Shown piece after piece: positions 34,028 through 43,621 of a stretch of 64,000 bases of DNA (within the stretch, counting starts at the first letter, position 1; the number at the start of each line of letters is the position of its first letter). The notes beneath the pieces were generated by a model that worked only from the letters and a program-made list of their open reading frames with translations, was not told the DNA's origin and searched no databases. The stretch is taken from the NCBI RefSeq assembly GCF_003339865.1, contig NZ_QPKV01000003.1, positions 620,001 through 684,000 on the forward strand. Reading direction: 5' to 3'. Source of the stretch: Pedobacter chinensis (GTDB taxonomy: Bacteria; Bacteroidota; Bacteroidia; Sphingobacteriales; Sphingobacteriaceae). The position numbers and the translations under genes are program-made.

Positions 34028-34927
34028 TTAATGATTATCAGCAGCATACAGACACACTCCAAAGCTTACAACAGTAATTGCTACGCCAATTGGACCTAAA
34101 ACTTTCTTCGCAACTGTGCCAAAAGCCTTTTTCATCAGTGGAATAGACCATGTCGATAGGGTTGATTGACTAAGCGCATAGATGATATCAGCACCTAGTG
34201 CTACCATAGCACAATTAATATAATCGTTTGCATTAAGCTTTGCATTAGCGGTGTTGATAAATGGATTATAGTTTCGTGTAATCTCTTGAGGCGCTTGAGA
34301 CTCGGCATATGTCAAACCAATTACAAATGGAACTAAGTCTTGTTGGGTTCCATTATGTTCCGCTATCATATCGGTAATATCTCCTGGAGTGAAGCCCTTA
34401 GCATATAAGTACTGTTTTGCTTCTAAAATTACTGGATCTATTGCATCATTGATAGCCTGTACATTGATAATTAGACTATTGTTAGAGTTTGTATTAGTCG
34501 GTTCGTATTGCAATGTCCCATCAGTAGAATATAATAGTTCATGAAGCTGCTGAATATTATTTACCGAATGTATAGGATAAATACTTTCCGGACTAGTCCC
34601 TGGAGGAAAGTTAACATATACGGGTTCATAGGGATTTGGGTCGTCTGGGTTAGTTACCATTAATTTGCCACTCGTAGCAGCTAATTTTATACGCTCCTTT
34701 AAATTATAGGCTCCAAAGGCTGTACTTCCAACTTTTTGTTTTTGGATATCTAAGGCGGCTAAAAATCTGTTTCTAGCTACGCCGTGATCATCTTTAACAT
34801 GGTCGGTTTTTTTACATGAATCAAAGGCAAATACACATAAGAATGCAATCGCATAAAGCATAGACATTGCAAACATTCCCTTGAAAAACTTTTTCACAGG
34901 GTTTAAGAGAGTGTTGATAATTCTCAT
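34028..34927 (-). CDS. Putative lipoprotein with hydrophobic glycine-containing C-terminus
   Basis: A 299-residue protein with an N-terminal hydrophobic leader ending FAFDSCKK, where Cys near residue 38 fits a lipobox. Residues 50-230 are polar and of unknown fold. The last 60 residues are unusual: NCAMVALGADIIYAL, STWSIPLMKKAFGTVAKK, then VLGPIGVAITVVSFGVCLYA, a glycine-containing hydrophobic stretch almost at the C-terminus. That arrangement resembles the membrane-inserting part of some bacteriocin-like proteins, but no homologue is claimed. It forms a unit with the small membrane protein downstream. Confidence 0.65.
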   Translation of the reverse strand: MRIINTLLNPVKKFFKGMFAMSMLYAIAFLCVFAFDSCKKTDHVKDDHGVARNRFLAALDIQKQKVGSTAFGAYNLKERIKLAATSGKLMVTNPDDPNPYEPVYVNFPPGTSPESIYPIHSVNNIQQLHELLYSTDGTLQYEPTNTNSNNSLIINVQAINDAIDPVILEAKQYLYAKGFTPGDITDMIAEHNGTQQDLVPFVIGLTYAESQAPQEITRNYNPFINTANAKLNANDYINCAMVALGADIIYALSQSTLSTWSIPLMKKAFGTVAKKVLGPIGVAITVVSFGVCLYAADNH

Positions 34928-35419
<492 letters not shown>

Positions 35420-35452
35420 GGACTGGATTGCAAAAGTAAATTTTTTATTGAT

Positions 35453-35484
35453 AAAAAAAATGCTCCCGCGCAAAATTGGGAGCA
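35453..35484 (-). terminator. Terminator of pyk
   Basis: TGCTCCC (35461-35467) pairs with GGGAGCA (35478-35484), and on the minus strand it is followed by eight T (complement of 35453-35460). It is 23 bp after the pyk stop codon, between pyk and tRNA-Ser. Confidence 0.85.
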
Positions 35485-35506
35485 ATTAATATCTTATTAG
35501 TTAAAA

Positions 35507-36937
35507 TTAATCTATCACAGTAATTTTTAACATATTGGTTTTACCTTTTGCTTCGATAGGAATGGCAGCTGTGTTAATAATAATATCACCTGATTCAACC
35601 AGTTTTTTGCTTTTTAAGAATTCATTAACTTCGATAATAGAGTTATCAGTGCTCTCCCATTTATCATAATAAAATCCTCTAACACCCCAAAGTAAGCTTA
35701 CAGCATTTAATAATGATCTGTTGCTGGTAAAAATGAAAGTTAAAGCTTCTGGCCTGTGGCTGGAGATTTCAAATGCAGTGTAACCGCTCAATGTCATTGA
35801 TACAATACCAACAGCATTGGTTTGTTTCGCTAAAAAACAAGCCGAATCGCAAATGGCATCACTTAAAAAAGATTGCGACTTTGGTTTTAAGAACTTATCA
35901 GGATTAAAAGGGTAGTTATTCTGCTCAATATTTTGAATAATTTTTTGCATCGTTTCGATAACGATCAGTGGAAACTCTCCAACTGAAGTTTCGCCACTTA
36001 ACATTACTGCATCAGCACCATCCAAAACGGAGTTAGCCACGTCATTTACCTCTGCACGGGTCGGGCGAGGGGTAGTGATCATGCTTTCTAACATTTGAGT
36101 GGCTACAATTACAGGCTTTGAAGCCGCTCTGCATTTAGCAACAATCATTTTTTGTAACAATGGAACTTCTTCCATTGGGCATTCCACTCCTAAATCACCA
36201 CGGGCAACCATAATACCATCAGTGGCAGCAATAATTTCATCGATGTTTGCGATGGCTTCAGGTTTCTCAATTTTTGCAATTACACGGGCAGTTTTACCGC
36301 GTTCAGCAATTATTTTTTTAAGTTCGATAATATCTTCGGCCTTGCGCACGAAAGATAAACCAATCCATTCTACATCATTTTCAAGAACAAATTCCAGGTT
36401 TTCGCGATCTTCAGGTGTTAAAGATGGAATAGAAACTTTCGTATTTGGAAGGTTCACACCTTTTCTTGAAGTTAAAATACCGCCGTGAACAACTTCACAA
36501 AGTACCTCATCTTTAAGGTTGGTAGATAAAACTTTCATCTGAAGTTTCCCATCATCTAAAAGGATGATCTCGCCAGCCTGAACATCCTGAGGGAAGTTTT
36601 GATAAGTGATGTAGATCCGCTCCTCATTGCCAATACATTCCTGTGTTGTAATGGTTGTTGTATTACCGTTCACTAAATTAATCCCACCTTCTTTTACCAA
36701 ACCGATACGGATTTTCGGACCTTGTAAATCGGCAAGAATACCAACATTATAATCGTATTTTTTATTTAAATCGCGGATGGTATCTAAAACGGCTTGATGA
36801 TCTGCTTGAGAACCATGCGAAAAATTCAGACGGCAAACATCTAAACCTGCGTTAAACATACTATATAATACATCTGGTTTTGCTGATGCAGGCCCAAGCG
36901 TGGCAACAATTTTAGTTCTGGAATGAAAAGGTTTCAT
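35507..36937 (-). CDS. pyk: Pyruvate kinase
   Basis: Converts phosphoenolpyruvate and ADP to pyruvate and ATP, the last step of glycolysis. The N-terminus TKIVATLGPAS, CRLNFSHG, LADLQGPKIR, the signature IAKIEKPEAIANIDEII, MVARGDLGVE and ATQMLESM are all present, followed by the C-terminal alpha/beta domain. At 476 residues it is full length for the Bacteroidetes enzyme. A -7 box is at 37052-37059, giving a leader of about 110 nt with a stem-loop. It is downstream of the IPExxxVDY gene on the same strand. Confidence 0.96.
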   Translation of the reverse strand: MKPFHSRTKIVATLGPASAKPDVLYSMFNAGLDVCRLNFSHGSQADHQAVLDTIRDLNKKYDYNVGILADLQGPKIRIGLVKEGGINLVNGNTTTITTQECIGNEERIYITYQNFPQDVQAGEIILLDDGKLQMKVLSTNLKDEVLCEVVHGGILTSRKGVNLPNTKVSIPSLTPEDRENLEFVLENDVEWIGLSFVRKAEDIIELKKIIAERGKTARVIAKIEKPEAIANIDEIIAATDGIMVARGDLGVECPMEEVPLLQKMIVAKCRAASKPVIVATQMLESMITTPRPTRAEVNDVANSVLDGADAVMLSGETSVGEFPLIVIETMQKIIQNIEQNNYPFNPDKFLKPKSQSFLSDAICDSACFLAKQTNAVGIVSMTLSGYTAFEISSHRPEALTFIFTSNRSLLNAVSLLWGVRGFYYDKWESTDNSIIEVNEFLKSKKLVESGDIIINTAAIPIEAKGKTNMLKITVID

Positions 36938-36957
36938 TTAATTAATTTGATTTTAGC

Positions 36958-37009
36958 AATGCAGTTTCAGAAAGCACTAATTAATTATCTAAAATAATTA
37001 AACTGCATT
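36958..37009 (-). promoter_or_regulatory. Stem-loop in the pyk 5' leader
   Basis: AATGCAGTTT (36958-36967) and AAACTGCATT (37000-37009) form a 10-bp stem around an AT-rich loop with its own smaller inverted repeat (TAATTAT / ATAATTA). It lies between the putative -7 box and the pyk start codon, so it would be in the mRNA leader. Confidence 0.45.
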
Positions 37010-37051
37010 AAATTTTATATATTTTGTTTTTGTTCGTTGTTTTATAACCCT

Positions 37052-37059
37052 CAAATATA
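37052..37059 (-). promoter_or_regulatory. Putative pyk promoter -7 box
   Basis: TATATTTG on the minus strand matches TAnnTTTG. No TTTG is clear at the -33 position, so the assignment rests on the -7 box alone. Confidence 0.5.
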
Positions 37060-37088
37060 GTGTATTTAATACACCAAGTATATAATTT

Positions 37089-37508
37089 TTATATTACCAA
37101 ATTCTCCTTACTCTTAAGTTTGGTTGGGTCTATTTTTGCAGCTACCTGAATATCAGGTAGTTTGTTTAATCCGTTTATTAAATAATTAAGATCCTCCTTA
37201 TCAATAAATTCTTTAATTATAATAAAAAAATCAACATTTCCCATCTCTGGAATAAGCAATCCATCACTGCTTCTATTGCTGATCAGGTAATATTCTACCT
37301 CGCCCTGCTCTACAAAAAAATAATATTTAGAAAAACACCAGGCGGGCTCATCAATGTTAAAAAATATTTCATGATCATCAATTTTCTCAAATTGCGTGTT
37401 TAAACGCGTATTAATTTTGTGGCAAAGAACATAGTCTTTTAATGGTGCTGTGATCGCAATTAGTATAAAATCAAGGTCTAAGGTTAATTTTAAGTATGTT
37501 CTATTCAA
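37089..37508 (-). CDS. IPExxxVDY family protein
   Basis: A 139-residue soluble protein of the small Bacteroidetes family named after its IPE-x3-VDY motif, here IPEMGNVDF near residues 86-94 (Phe in place of Tyr). Family members are typically encoded beside pyk and the acpP-fabF-rnc genes, as here. The function is unknown. It is divergent from acpP (158 bp) and upstream of pyk (151 bp) on the same strand. Confidence 0.85.
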   Translation of the reverse strand: MNRTYLKLTLDLDFILIAITAPLKDYVLCHKINTRLNTQFEKIDDHEIFFNIDEPAWCFSKYYFFVEQGEVEYYLISNRSSDGLLIPEMGNVDFFIIIKEFIDKEDLNYLINGLNKLPDIQVAAKIDPTKLKSKENLVI

Positions 37509-37602
37509 AGCGAAATAAATTATTTACAGAACGAAATTAAAAAACTAATTCTATATTCGCTGTGTTATTTAGATGCCAAAAATAGGTGTCGAAATAAAAA
37601 CA

Positions 37603-37633
37603 TTTGAAAATTGTAAGAATTTATTTTTCTTTG
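37603..37633 (+). promoter_or_regulatory. acpP promoter
   Basis: TTTG (37603-37606), 19 bp, then TTTCTTTG (37626-37633), one mismatch from TAnnTTTG. The leader to the acpP ATG at 37667 is about 28 nt. Confidence 0.6.
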
Positions 37634-37666
37634 CACAGAATTATTTAACCATTAAATTATAAAATT

Positions 37667-37903
37667 ATGTCTGATATTGCTTCAAGAGTTAAGGCTATTA
37701 TCGTAGAAAAACTAGGTGTTGACGAAAGCGAAGTTACGCCAGAGGCTTCATTCACCAACGATTTAGGTGCAGATTCTTTAGATACCGTAGAATTGATTAT
37801 GGAATTTGAAAAAGAATTCAATGTAGCTATTCCTGACGATCAGGCTGAAACCATCGGTACAGTTGGTCAAGCGATTGCTTATTTGGAAAAAAACGTTAAA
37901 TAG
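37667..37903 (+). CDS. acpP: Acyl carrier protein
   Basis: Carries the growing acyl chain on a 4'-phosphopantetheine arm in type II fatty acid synthesis. The 78-residue acidic four-helix protein has the attachment site DSLDTVEL with Ser37, preceded by FTNDLGA. It is followed by fabF after 21 bp, the classic acpP-fabF arrangement. Confidence 0.97.
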   Translation: MSDIASRVKAIIVEKLGVDESEVTPEASFTNDLGADSLDTVELIMEFEKEFNVAIPDDQAETIGTVGQAIAYLEKNVK

Positions 37904-37924
37904 AGTTACGCTTTTTCAGTATAA

Positions 37925-39178
37925 ATGGAATTAAAAAGAGTAGTAGTAACAGGGTTGGGTGCGCTCACTCCTATAGGCAATAATGTCCCTGATTTTTGGG
38001 AAGGATTGACTAACGGGGTGAGTGGCGCTGCTCCTATTAATGGTTTTAATACTGAAAAGTTTAAAACTAAATTCGCCTGTGAGGTAAAAAACTTTAATCC
38101 GGAAGATTTTCTGGAAAAAAAGGAAGCCCGCAAGCTAGATCCGTTTGTACAATATGCTTTAGTAGCCACAGATGAGGCCGTTAAGGATGGTGGATTTGAT
38201 TTTACAAAACTAGATACCAACCGTATTGGCGTAATTTGGGGCGCAGGCATAGGTGGATTGAAAACCTTTTTGGATGAAATTTCTAATTTTGCCAAGGGAG
38301 ATGGCACGCCCAGATACAATCCGTTTTTTATTCCTAAAATGATTATCGATATTGCTCCAGGGCATATCTCAATCAAATACGGCTTACGTGGGCCGAATTT
38401 TGCTACTGTTTCGGCATGTGCTTCTTCTACCAATGCAATGATTGATGCTTTTAACTATATCCGTTTGGGCATGGCTGATGTGATCATCAGTGGTGGTTCT
38501 GAAGCGATTATAAACGAAGCGGGAATGGGTGGTTTCAATGCCATGCATGCATTATCTACACGTAATGATGATCCAACAACAGCTTCCCGTCCTTTTGATA
38601 AAGATCGTGATGGATTTGTTGCTGGTGAAGGCGCAGGTACTATTATTCTGGAAGAACTTGAACACGCAAAAGCAAGAGGTGCAAAAATTTATGCAGAACT
38701 TGTTGGCGGCGGTATGAGTGCCGATGCTAATCACATCACAGCTCCACACCCCGAAGGTTTAGGCGCCAGAATGGTAATGACAAATGCCTTAAGAGATGCG
38801 GGTTTAACCACTGCTGATATTGATTATATCAATGTTCATGGAACTTCTACCCCACTTGGCGATATTAGTGAAACCAAGGCCATTGCTGATCTTTTCGGAG
38901 AAGATGCCTACCGTTTAAACATCAGTTCTACAAAATCAATGACGGGACATCTTTTAGGTGCAGCAGGTGCTGTTGAAGCGATTGCCGCAATTCTTTCTGT
39001 TCAAAATGATATTGTACCACCTACAATTAATCACTTTACAGATGATCCTGCTTTCGATCCTAAATTAAATTTTACTTTCAATAAAGCTCAGAAACGTACA
39101 GTAAGAGCAGCTTTAAGTAATACTTTTGGTTTTGGTGGTCATAACGCTTCTGTGATTTTCAAGAAATACGAAGATTAA
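37925..39178 (+). CDS. fabF: 3-oxoacyl-[ACP] synthase II
   Basis: KAS II condenses malonyl-ACP with acyl-ACP, elongating the fatty acid chain. The thiolase-fold features are the nucleophile in SACASSTNAM (Cys165), the catalytic histidines in NVHGTSTPLGD and KSMTGHLLGAAG, and the C-terminal NTFGFGGHNAS loop. At 417 residues it has normal length. It follows acpP and precedes rnc by 96 bp, where a possible internal promoter box (TAATTTTG, 39200-39207) is seen. Confidence 0.97.
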   Translation: MELKRVVVTGLGALTPIGNNVPDFWEGLTNGVSGAAPINGFNTEKFKTKFACEVKNFNPEDFLEKKEARKLDPFVQYALVATDEAVKDGGFDFTKLDTNRIGVIWGAGIGGLKTFLDEISNFAKGDGTPRYNPFFIPKMIIDIAPGHISIKYGLRGPNFATVSACASSTNAMIDAFNYIRLGMADVIISGGSEAIINEAGMGGFNAMHALSTRNDDPTTASRPFDKDRDGFVAGEGAGTIILEELEHAKARGAKIYAELVGGGMSADANHITAPHPEGLGARMVMTNALRDAGLTTADIDYINVHGTSTPLGDISETKAIADLFGEDAYRLNISSTKSMTGHLLGAAGAVEAIAAILSVQNDIVPPTINHFTDDPAFDPKLNFTFNKAQKRTVRAALSNTFGFGGHNASVIFKKYED

Positions 39179-39274
39179 TTCTTACTCAGCCTTGCTATAT
39201 AATTTTGTATGCTAATTAAAAATAGATAACTTAGTTAAATATGCTAGTTAGCCGCTAATTGTGTTATTTATTTA

Positions 39275-40003
39275 ATGCCGATATTAAAATTATATAAACT
39301 TTACCTCTCTCCTGAAAAGGAGTTTGTAAAAAAGCTGAAAAATATTTTAGGCTTTGTTCCAGGCAATGTTACGCTATATAAAATGGCGTTCAGGCATCGT
39401 TCTGTGGCAAAAATTCTAAAAAATGGTAGTAGAAGCAGTAACGAACGTTTAGAATTTCTGGGCGATGCTGTTTTGGGTTCTGTAATTGCTGAATTACTCT
39501 TTAAACATTACCCTTACAAAGAGGAAGGTTTTCTTACCGAGATGCGCTCCAAAATTGTGAATCGGGCAAATCTAAATCAATTGGCAAAAAAGATCGGTTT
39601 CGATAAATTAATTCAGTTTGATCAACGATCTGTAAGCATTCAAACCAAACACAATTCAATGCTTGGAGATGCTTTCGAAGCCATTATTGGTGCGATTTAT
39701 ATGGATAAGGGTTATAATTTTACTAAAGAGTTTTTGCTTCGCAGAATTGTTAAACCCCATATAGATATCCATACCTTAGAGCTTACCGAAACCAATTTCA
39801 AAAGTAAACTGATTGAGTGGTGTCAGCGTCACGGTAAAGATGTAACATTTGAGTTGGCGGAGAATGGGGAAGGAGAAAGTGCTAAATTGTTTACCATTAG
39901 TGCAATCGTTGAAGGCGAAAAATATGGCACGGGGAGAGATTATAATAAGAAAAATGCGGAAAAATTAGCTGCAGAGAAAGCCTGCGAAGCATTGAGTATA
40001 TAA
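39275..40003 (+). CDS. rnc: Ribonuclease III
   Basis: Cleaves double-stranded RNA in rRNA and mRNA processing. The signature NERLEFLGDAVL near residues 57-68 carries the metal ligands, with the second acidic set at GDAFEAIIGAIY. The C-terminal double-stranded RNA-binding domain (about 170-240) ends GTGRDYNKKNAEKLAAEKA. At 242 residues it is full length. It follows fabF, the usual Bacteroidetes order. Confidence 0.95.
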   Translation: MPILKLYKLYLSPEKEFVKKLKNILGFVPGNVTLYKMAFRHRSVAKILKNGSRSSNERLEFLGDAVLGSVIAELLFKHYPYKEEGFLTEMRSKIVNRANLNQLAKKIGFDKLIQFDQRSVSIQTKHNSMLGDAFEAIIGAIYMDKGYNFTKEFLLRRIVKPHIDIHTLELTETNFKSKLIEWCQRHGKDVTFELAENGEGESAKLFTISAIVEGEKYGTGRDYNKKNAEKLAAEKACEALSI

Positions 40004-40198
40004 GTCATTGGTTCAAAGTCATTTGTTTATTGGATTAACTCTATAAACTGGTTAATCGGTTAATTGTGCAGTACGCTAAAACTTTCTGCTAAACTCCAAA
40101 CAATAAGCTAATTGTTTATTGGACAGGTATGAATTGACGCCTAAAACTCATAACTCAAACTGACTAAAGACTTCCGACTTCGGACTAAAGACTCAGAA

Positions 40199-40909
40199 CT
40201 ACTTCCCCTTCCCCAGCGTATCGGTAAATTTCTTTGAAGATTCTTTAATGTATTTAATGTAATCGTAACTGTTCCAATACTGGGCCTTATCAAATTCGGG
40301 GCGACAGTTAAGCATGTATTTCTCTAAGGTATCGCCTCTTAACTCTGAATTGTTTTTTATAATGGTCTGATTAAAATAAACATCAATTTGTGATTGTTGC
40401 AGTTCATTATCTGCATATCTGCCAAATCTCCTTGCATTTCGGGGTTCTTTGCCAATCAGATTATAAAGGCCGTTTAAAGGCTGAAATATGGCTGATAAAA
40501 ATGACGATTTACCTCCGTTATAAACACCTTTGTTTTTAAAATCTCTTTTAAGATCTTCAAGATCCTGTTTTTTGGTATTGCCTATAATAGTTACCTCATT
40601 AAGCATGGTACTTTCTCTAATCAGATAAATCAGGATATCCTGTGTGCCATGAATTACTATTCTTTGATCGGTTAAACTTCTTTTAGTAATTAAAAGCGTG
40701 TCACCCACCCGGGCTTTCAACTGAAAAAAGCCAAGATCATTACTTCCCACACCAATTTTTGTACGTTGATTGGTTATTTCTGCCAAAGCTACCCGAATGT
40801 TCGAACCTTTTTCAAAAACGACTCCTTTAACGATGAAGTCTTGCGCCTTCAAACCAAAGCTGATTAAGATTAAAATGATTTGTATTGTCGCGAATTTTGA
40901 AAATTTCAT
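40199..40909 (-). CDS. Exported carboxypeptidase-regulatory-like domain protein
   Basis: A 236-residue exported protein with signal peptide ending in GLKAQ. Residues 25-100 form a CarboxypepD_reg-like beta-sandwich (VKGVVFEKGSNIRVALAEI, then SNDLGFFQLKARVGDTLLI), as seen at the start of Bacteroidetes outer-membrane receptors. The remaining 130 residues are helical and polar. No barrel or plug follows, so it is not a receptor. Function unknown. Confidence 0.75.
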   Translation of the reverse strand: MKFSKFATIQIILILISFGLKAQDFIVKGVVFEKGSNIRVALAEITNQRTKIGVGSNDLGFFQLKARVGDTLLITKRSLTDQRIVIHGTQDILIYLIRESTMLNEVTIIGNTKKQDLEDLKRDFKNKGVYNGGKSSFLSAIFQPLNGLYNLIGKEPRNARRFGRYADNELQQSQIDVYFNQTIIKNNSELRGDTLEKYMLNCRPEFDKAQYWNSYDYIKYIKESSKKFTDTLGKGK

Positions 40910-41083
40910 CAGTTATATATTTTTCGGATATCAGAGTATTTTTTCCTGACTGGTATGGTAATGTGCATAATTACTCCAATGTTCATGCCATAGAAAAAAG
41001 CAAAAAAAATGCTTTCATATCTTATCAGTTATTTTTTGTAAAATTAACATTTGTTAACCTTTTTAATTGTTAAATAAACGTTA

Positions 41084-41824
41084 ATGCGAATCCGTAAAGT
41101 TTTCGGGATGCTGTACTTATTATACTCCTCAGTAATTTTTTTTCTGTTGATGATTATAGTGTGCCCGTTTATCATCTTATCAACAGGATTATTTAATGAG
41201 AAAACAGGGCGTAAAATATCCTTTTCTTTCTTGAAATTCTGGGCCTTAACTTTTAGCATTTTCACTTTTCTTTGGTTTGCAAGTAAAGGAAAGGAAGAAA
41301 TTGATACATCAAGATCTTATATTTACGTTGGAAATCATGGGTCTTTTCTTGATGCCGTAGCAATTGTAATTTGTGTTCCACAGGCATTTAGTCCGCTGGG
41401 CAAAATAGAAATGCTTAAAATACCGGTTTTTGGTTGGATTTATAAGCGTTTAGTTGTGATGATTGATCGCACTAGCCGCGAAAGTCGTGATCAATCTGTA
41501 GCCGAACTTAGAAATGATTTAAGGGATGGACAATCAATTTTGATTTTTCCAGAAGGTACAATGAATAAAACCAATGATTTGCTGGCTCCTTTTTATGATG
41601 GTGCTTTCAGATTGGCAATTGAAACACAGACACCAATTTTACCTTTTGCAATTGTAAATAGCAAAGCACATTTACCGAGAACAGATCCGTTAATGCTTAA
41701 ACCTGGCATTGTAAAAACCAGGTTTGGTAAAGTGATAGAAGTTGATGGTTTAGTGCCTGAAGATTTAGAGATGTTAAAACAAAAAACTTACGCTGTTATT
41801 CATGAAATGCTGGAGAGAAAATAA
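41084..41824 (+). CDS. plsC: 1-acyl-sn-glycerol-3-phosphate acyltransferase family protein
   Basis: Membrane acyltransferase that makes phosphatidic acid from lysophosphatidic acid. A hydrophobic N-terminal pair of helices is followed by NHGSFLDA, the HX4D motif, then KIPVFGW and FPEGTM, the glycerol-phosphate binding block. At 246 residues its length is usual. The nearest neighbours are a divergent exported protein and yicC; no operon is evident. Symbol given on motif grounds, as several paralogues exist in this phylum. Confidence 0.88.
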   Translation: MRIRKVFGMLYLLYSSVIFFLLMIIVCPFIILSTGLFNEKTGRKISFSFLKFWALTFSIFTFLWFASKGKEEIDTSRSYIYVGNHGSFLDAVAIVICVPQAFSPLGKIEMLKIPVFGWIYKRLVVMIDRTSRESRDQSVAELRNDLRDGQSILIFPEGTMNKTNDLLAPFYDGAFRLAIETQTPILPFAIVNSKAHLPRTDPLMLKPGIVKTRFGKVIEVDGLVPEDLEMLKQKTYAVIHEMLERK

Positions 41825-42052
41825 TGTTGTAACAAGATTATCCAGCAGATTAAGAATTGAAAAAAATGCTGACTCTGTTAAATTTCAAACCAATGTTTTT
41901 TTTATTACCTGGAGTGAAGCAACTTTTTCAATGCTGCAACTGGATAGTGAAAAATACTACGGATTCCTTATTTATTTTGTGAATTTTAACCATCCCCAAA
42001 TTAAGATCATGTAAACGATAAGCCTCCACTGCGAACTCTAAACTAATTTTTC

Positions 42053-42060
42053 TATCTTTG
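42053..42060 (+). promoter_or_regulatory. Promoter -7 box directly before yicC
   Basis: TATCTTTG, a perfect TAnnTTTG, ends four bases before the yicC ATG at 42064, so transcription would begin at or about the start codon. No TTTG -33 element is clear. Confidence 0.6.
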
Positions 42061-42063
42061 CGC

Positions 42064-42939
42064 ATGATAAAATCCATGACAGGATACGGCTTAGCAACAG
42101 CCGATTATGCAAATGCAAAATATAGTGTCGAAATCAAATCGCTCAATAGTAAATTTCTTGAGCTAAATTTAAAATATCCTAAAGCTTTTTCCGATAAAGA
42201 ATTGATTCTGCGCAATGTTTGCAGTAAAGATATCGAACGTGGAAAAGTAAGTTTAAGCATCAACGTTGAACGTGCTGGTGGTGAAGTTACCGGTGCAACA
42301 ATCAATACCGCTTTGCTTAGCCATTATTACAATCAATTGATTGCTGTAAATGCCGAACTGAATGCAAACAGTAGCAATTTGTTGCAAACTGCCTTGACTT
42401 TTCCTGATGTGATTACTTACAAAGAAGAAAGTGTTAGTGAAGATGAATGGAATCATTTATATCAAATTTTTACCGAAGCACTGGCAAATTTCAATAAGTT
42501 TAGAGAAGATGAGGGAGCAGTGTTAAAGGCCGATTTAGAATTAAGAATCAAAAATATTCTTTCCTATTTCAAATCGGTAGAAGAGCTTGAACCAAAGAGA
42601 ATATCTGCAATCCGTGATAAATTTTCACAGTTTTTGGAAGATGCCGTTGGCAAGGTAAATATCGATCAAAACCGTTTTGAACAAGAGTTAATCTATTACA
42701 TTGATAAAATTGATATTACTGAAGAGAAAACACGTTTAAAAAGTCATTGCGATTACTTCTTGCAAACTTTGGCAAGTAAGGAAGCAAATGGCAAAAAGAT
42801 GGGTTTTATTTCGCAGGAAATAGGAAGAGAGATTAATACAATGGGCGCAAAAGCTAACGATGCGCAAATGCAACAATATGTTGTCGGAATGAAAGAGGAG
42901 TTAGAAAAAATCAAAGAACAGTTATTGAATGTGTTGTAA
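42064..42939 (+). CDS. yicC: YicC family protein (putative endoribonuclease)
   Basis: A 291-residue YicC/YloC protein; the E. coli member is reported to act in small-RNA turnover as an endoribonuclease. The N-terminal MIKSMTGYG and the C-terminal ISQEIGREINTMGAKAND are the family signatures. I take the ATG at 42064; a TTG two codons upstream lies inside the promoter box. It is followed by gmk after 80 bp, a conserved neighbourhood. Confidence 0.93.
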   Translation: MIKSMTGYGLATADYANAKYSVEIKSLNSKFLELNLKYPKAFSDKELILRNVCSKDIERGKVSLSINVERAGGEVTGATINTALLSHYYNQLIAVNAELNANSSNLLQTALTFPDVITYKEESVSEDEWNHLYQIFTEALANFNKFREDEGAVLKADLELRIKNILSYFKSVEELEPKRISAIRDKFSQFLEDAVGKVNIDQNRFEQELIYYIDKIDITEEKTRLKSHCDYFLQTLASKEANGKKMGFISQEIGREINTMGAKANDAQMQQYVVGMKEELEKIKEQLLNVL

Positions 42940-42972
42940 GTTGAAACGTTGTAAAGTTGCTATGTTTTACAT

Positions 42973-43010
42973 CCAACCTTCCAACCTTTAACCTTCCAAC
43001 CTTCCAACCA
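42973..43010. repeat. Short tandem repeats of CTTCCAAC before gmk
   Basis: Four to five copies of CCAACCTT-like eight-base units fill much of the yicC-gmk gap. Confidence 0.6.
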
Positions 43011-43019
43011 TTTTAAAGC

Positions 43020-43586
43020 ATGCAAGGCAAATTAATCATATTTTCAGCACCGTCTGGCGCAGGTAAAACCACTATCGTACACCATTTACTGAAAAAAATT
43101 CCAGAGTTGAGCTTCTCAATTTCTGCTACCACCCGCGAATTAAGAGGCGCTGAAACACATGAAAACGATTACTATTTTATTAGTAAGGAGGAGTTTTTGC
43201 ATAAAGTTGCCCGTCAGGAATTTGTGGAGTTTGAAGAAGTTTATAACGGCACTTTCTATGGTACTTTACGTTCGGAAATCGAACGGATTTGGGGAGAGGG
43301 AAAACATGTTATTTTTGATATTGATGTAGAGGGTGGTATCCGTTTAAAAAGAAAATATGAGGATGATGCGTTGGCCATTTTTGTACAGCCACCTTCCTTA
43401 GCTGTTTTAAAGGAACGTTTAAGTGGAAGAGGCACAGATAGCCCGGAGAAATTGCAAGAGCGATTTATTAAAGCAGAAAAAGAATTGCTTTATGCAGATA
43501 AGTTCGATGTGATTTTGAAAAACTTTGATCTTGAAACTGCTTGCAAAGAAGCAGAACAGTTGGTTAGAGATTTTTTAAAGAAATGA
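43020..43586 (+). CDS. gmk: Guanylate kinase
   Basis: Phosphorylates GMP to GDP with ATP. The P-loop SAPSGAGKTT at residues 9-18, the GMP-binding TTRELRGAETHENDYYF, and IFDIDVEGG are present, and the length of 188 residues is normal. It follows yicC, and nadD follows after two short inserted genes. Confidence 0.96.
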   Translation: MQGKLIIFSAPSGAGKTTIVHHLLKKIPELSFSISATTRELRGAETHENDYYFISKEEFLHKVARQEFVEFEEVYNGTFYGTLRSEIERIWGEGKHVIFDIDVEGGIRLKRKYEDDALAIFVQPPSLAVLKERLSGRGTDSPEKLQERFIKAEKELLYADKFDVILKNFDLETACKEAEQLVRDFLKK

Positions 43587-43621
43587 TTTTTTAAACGGCA
43601 ATAAAAACTTATATTTACTCT

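Noticed and set aside
37906-38433. 175-codon frame antisense to fabF
   Set aside because: It overlaps the well-supported fabF frame completely and its translation has no recognisable domain.
40004-40198. Short repeats (GACTAAAGAC, TTGTTTATTGGA) after rnc
   Set aside because: Copies are short and few, and no structure or gene could be supported.
41802-42014. 70-codon frame after plsC
   Set aside because: It starts inside plsC, has no recognisable motif, and lies in the gap before the yicC promoter.
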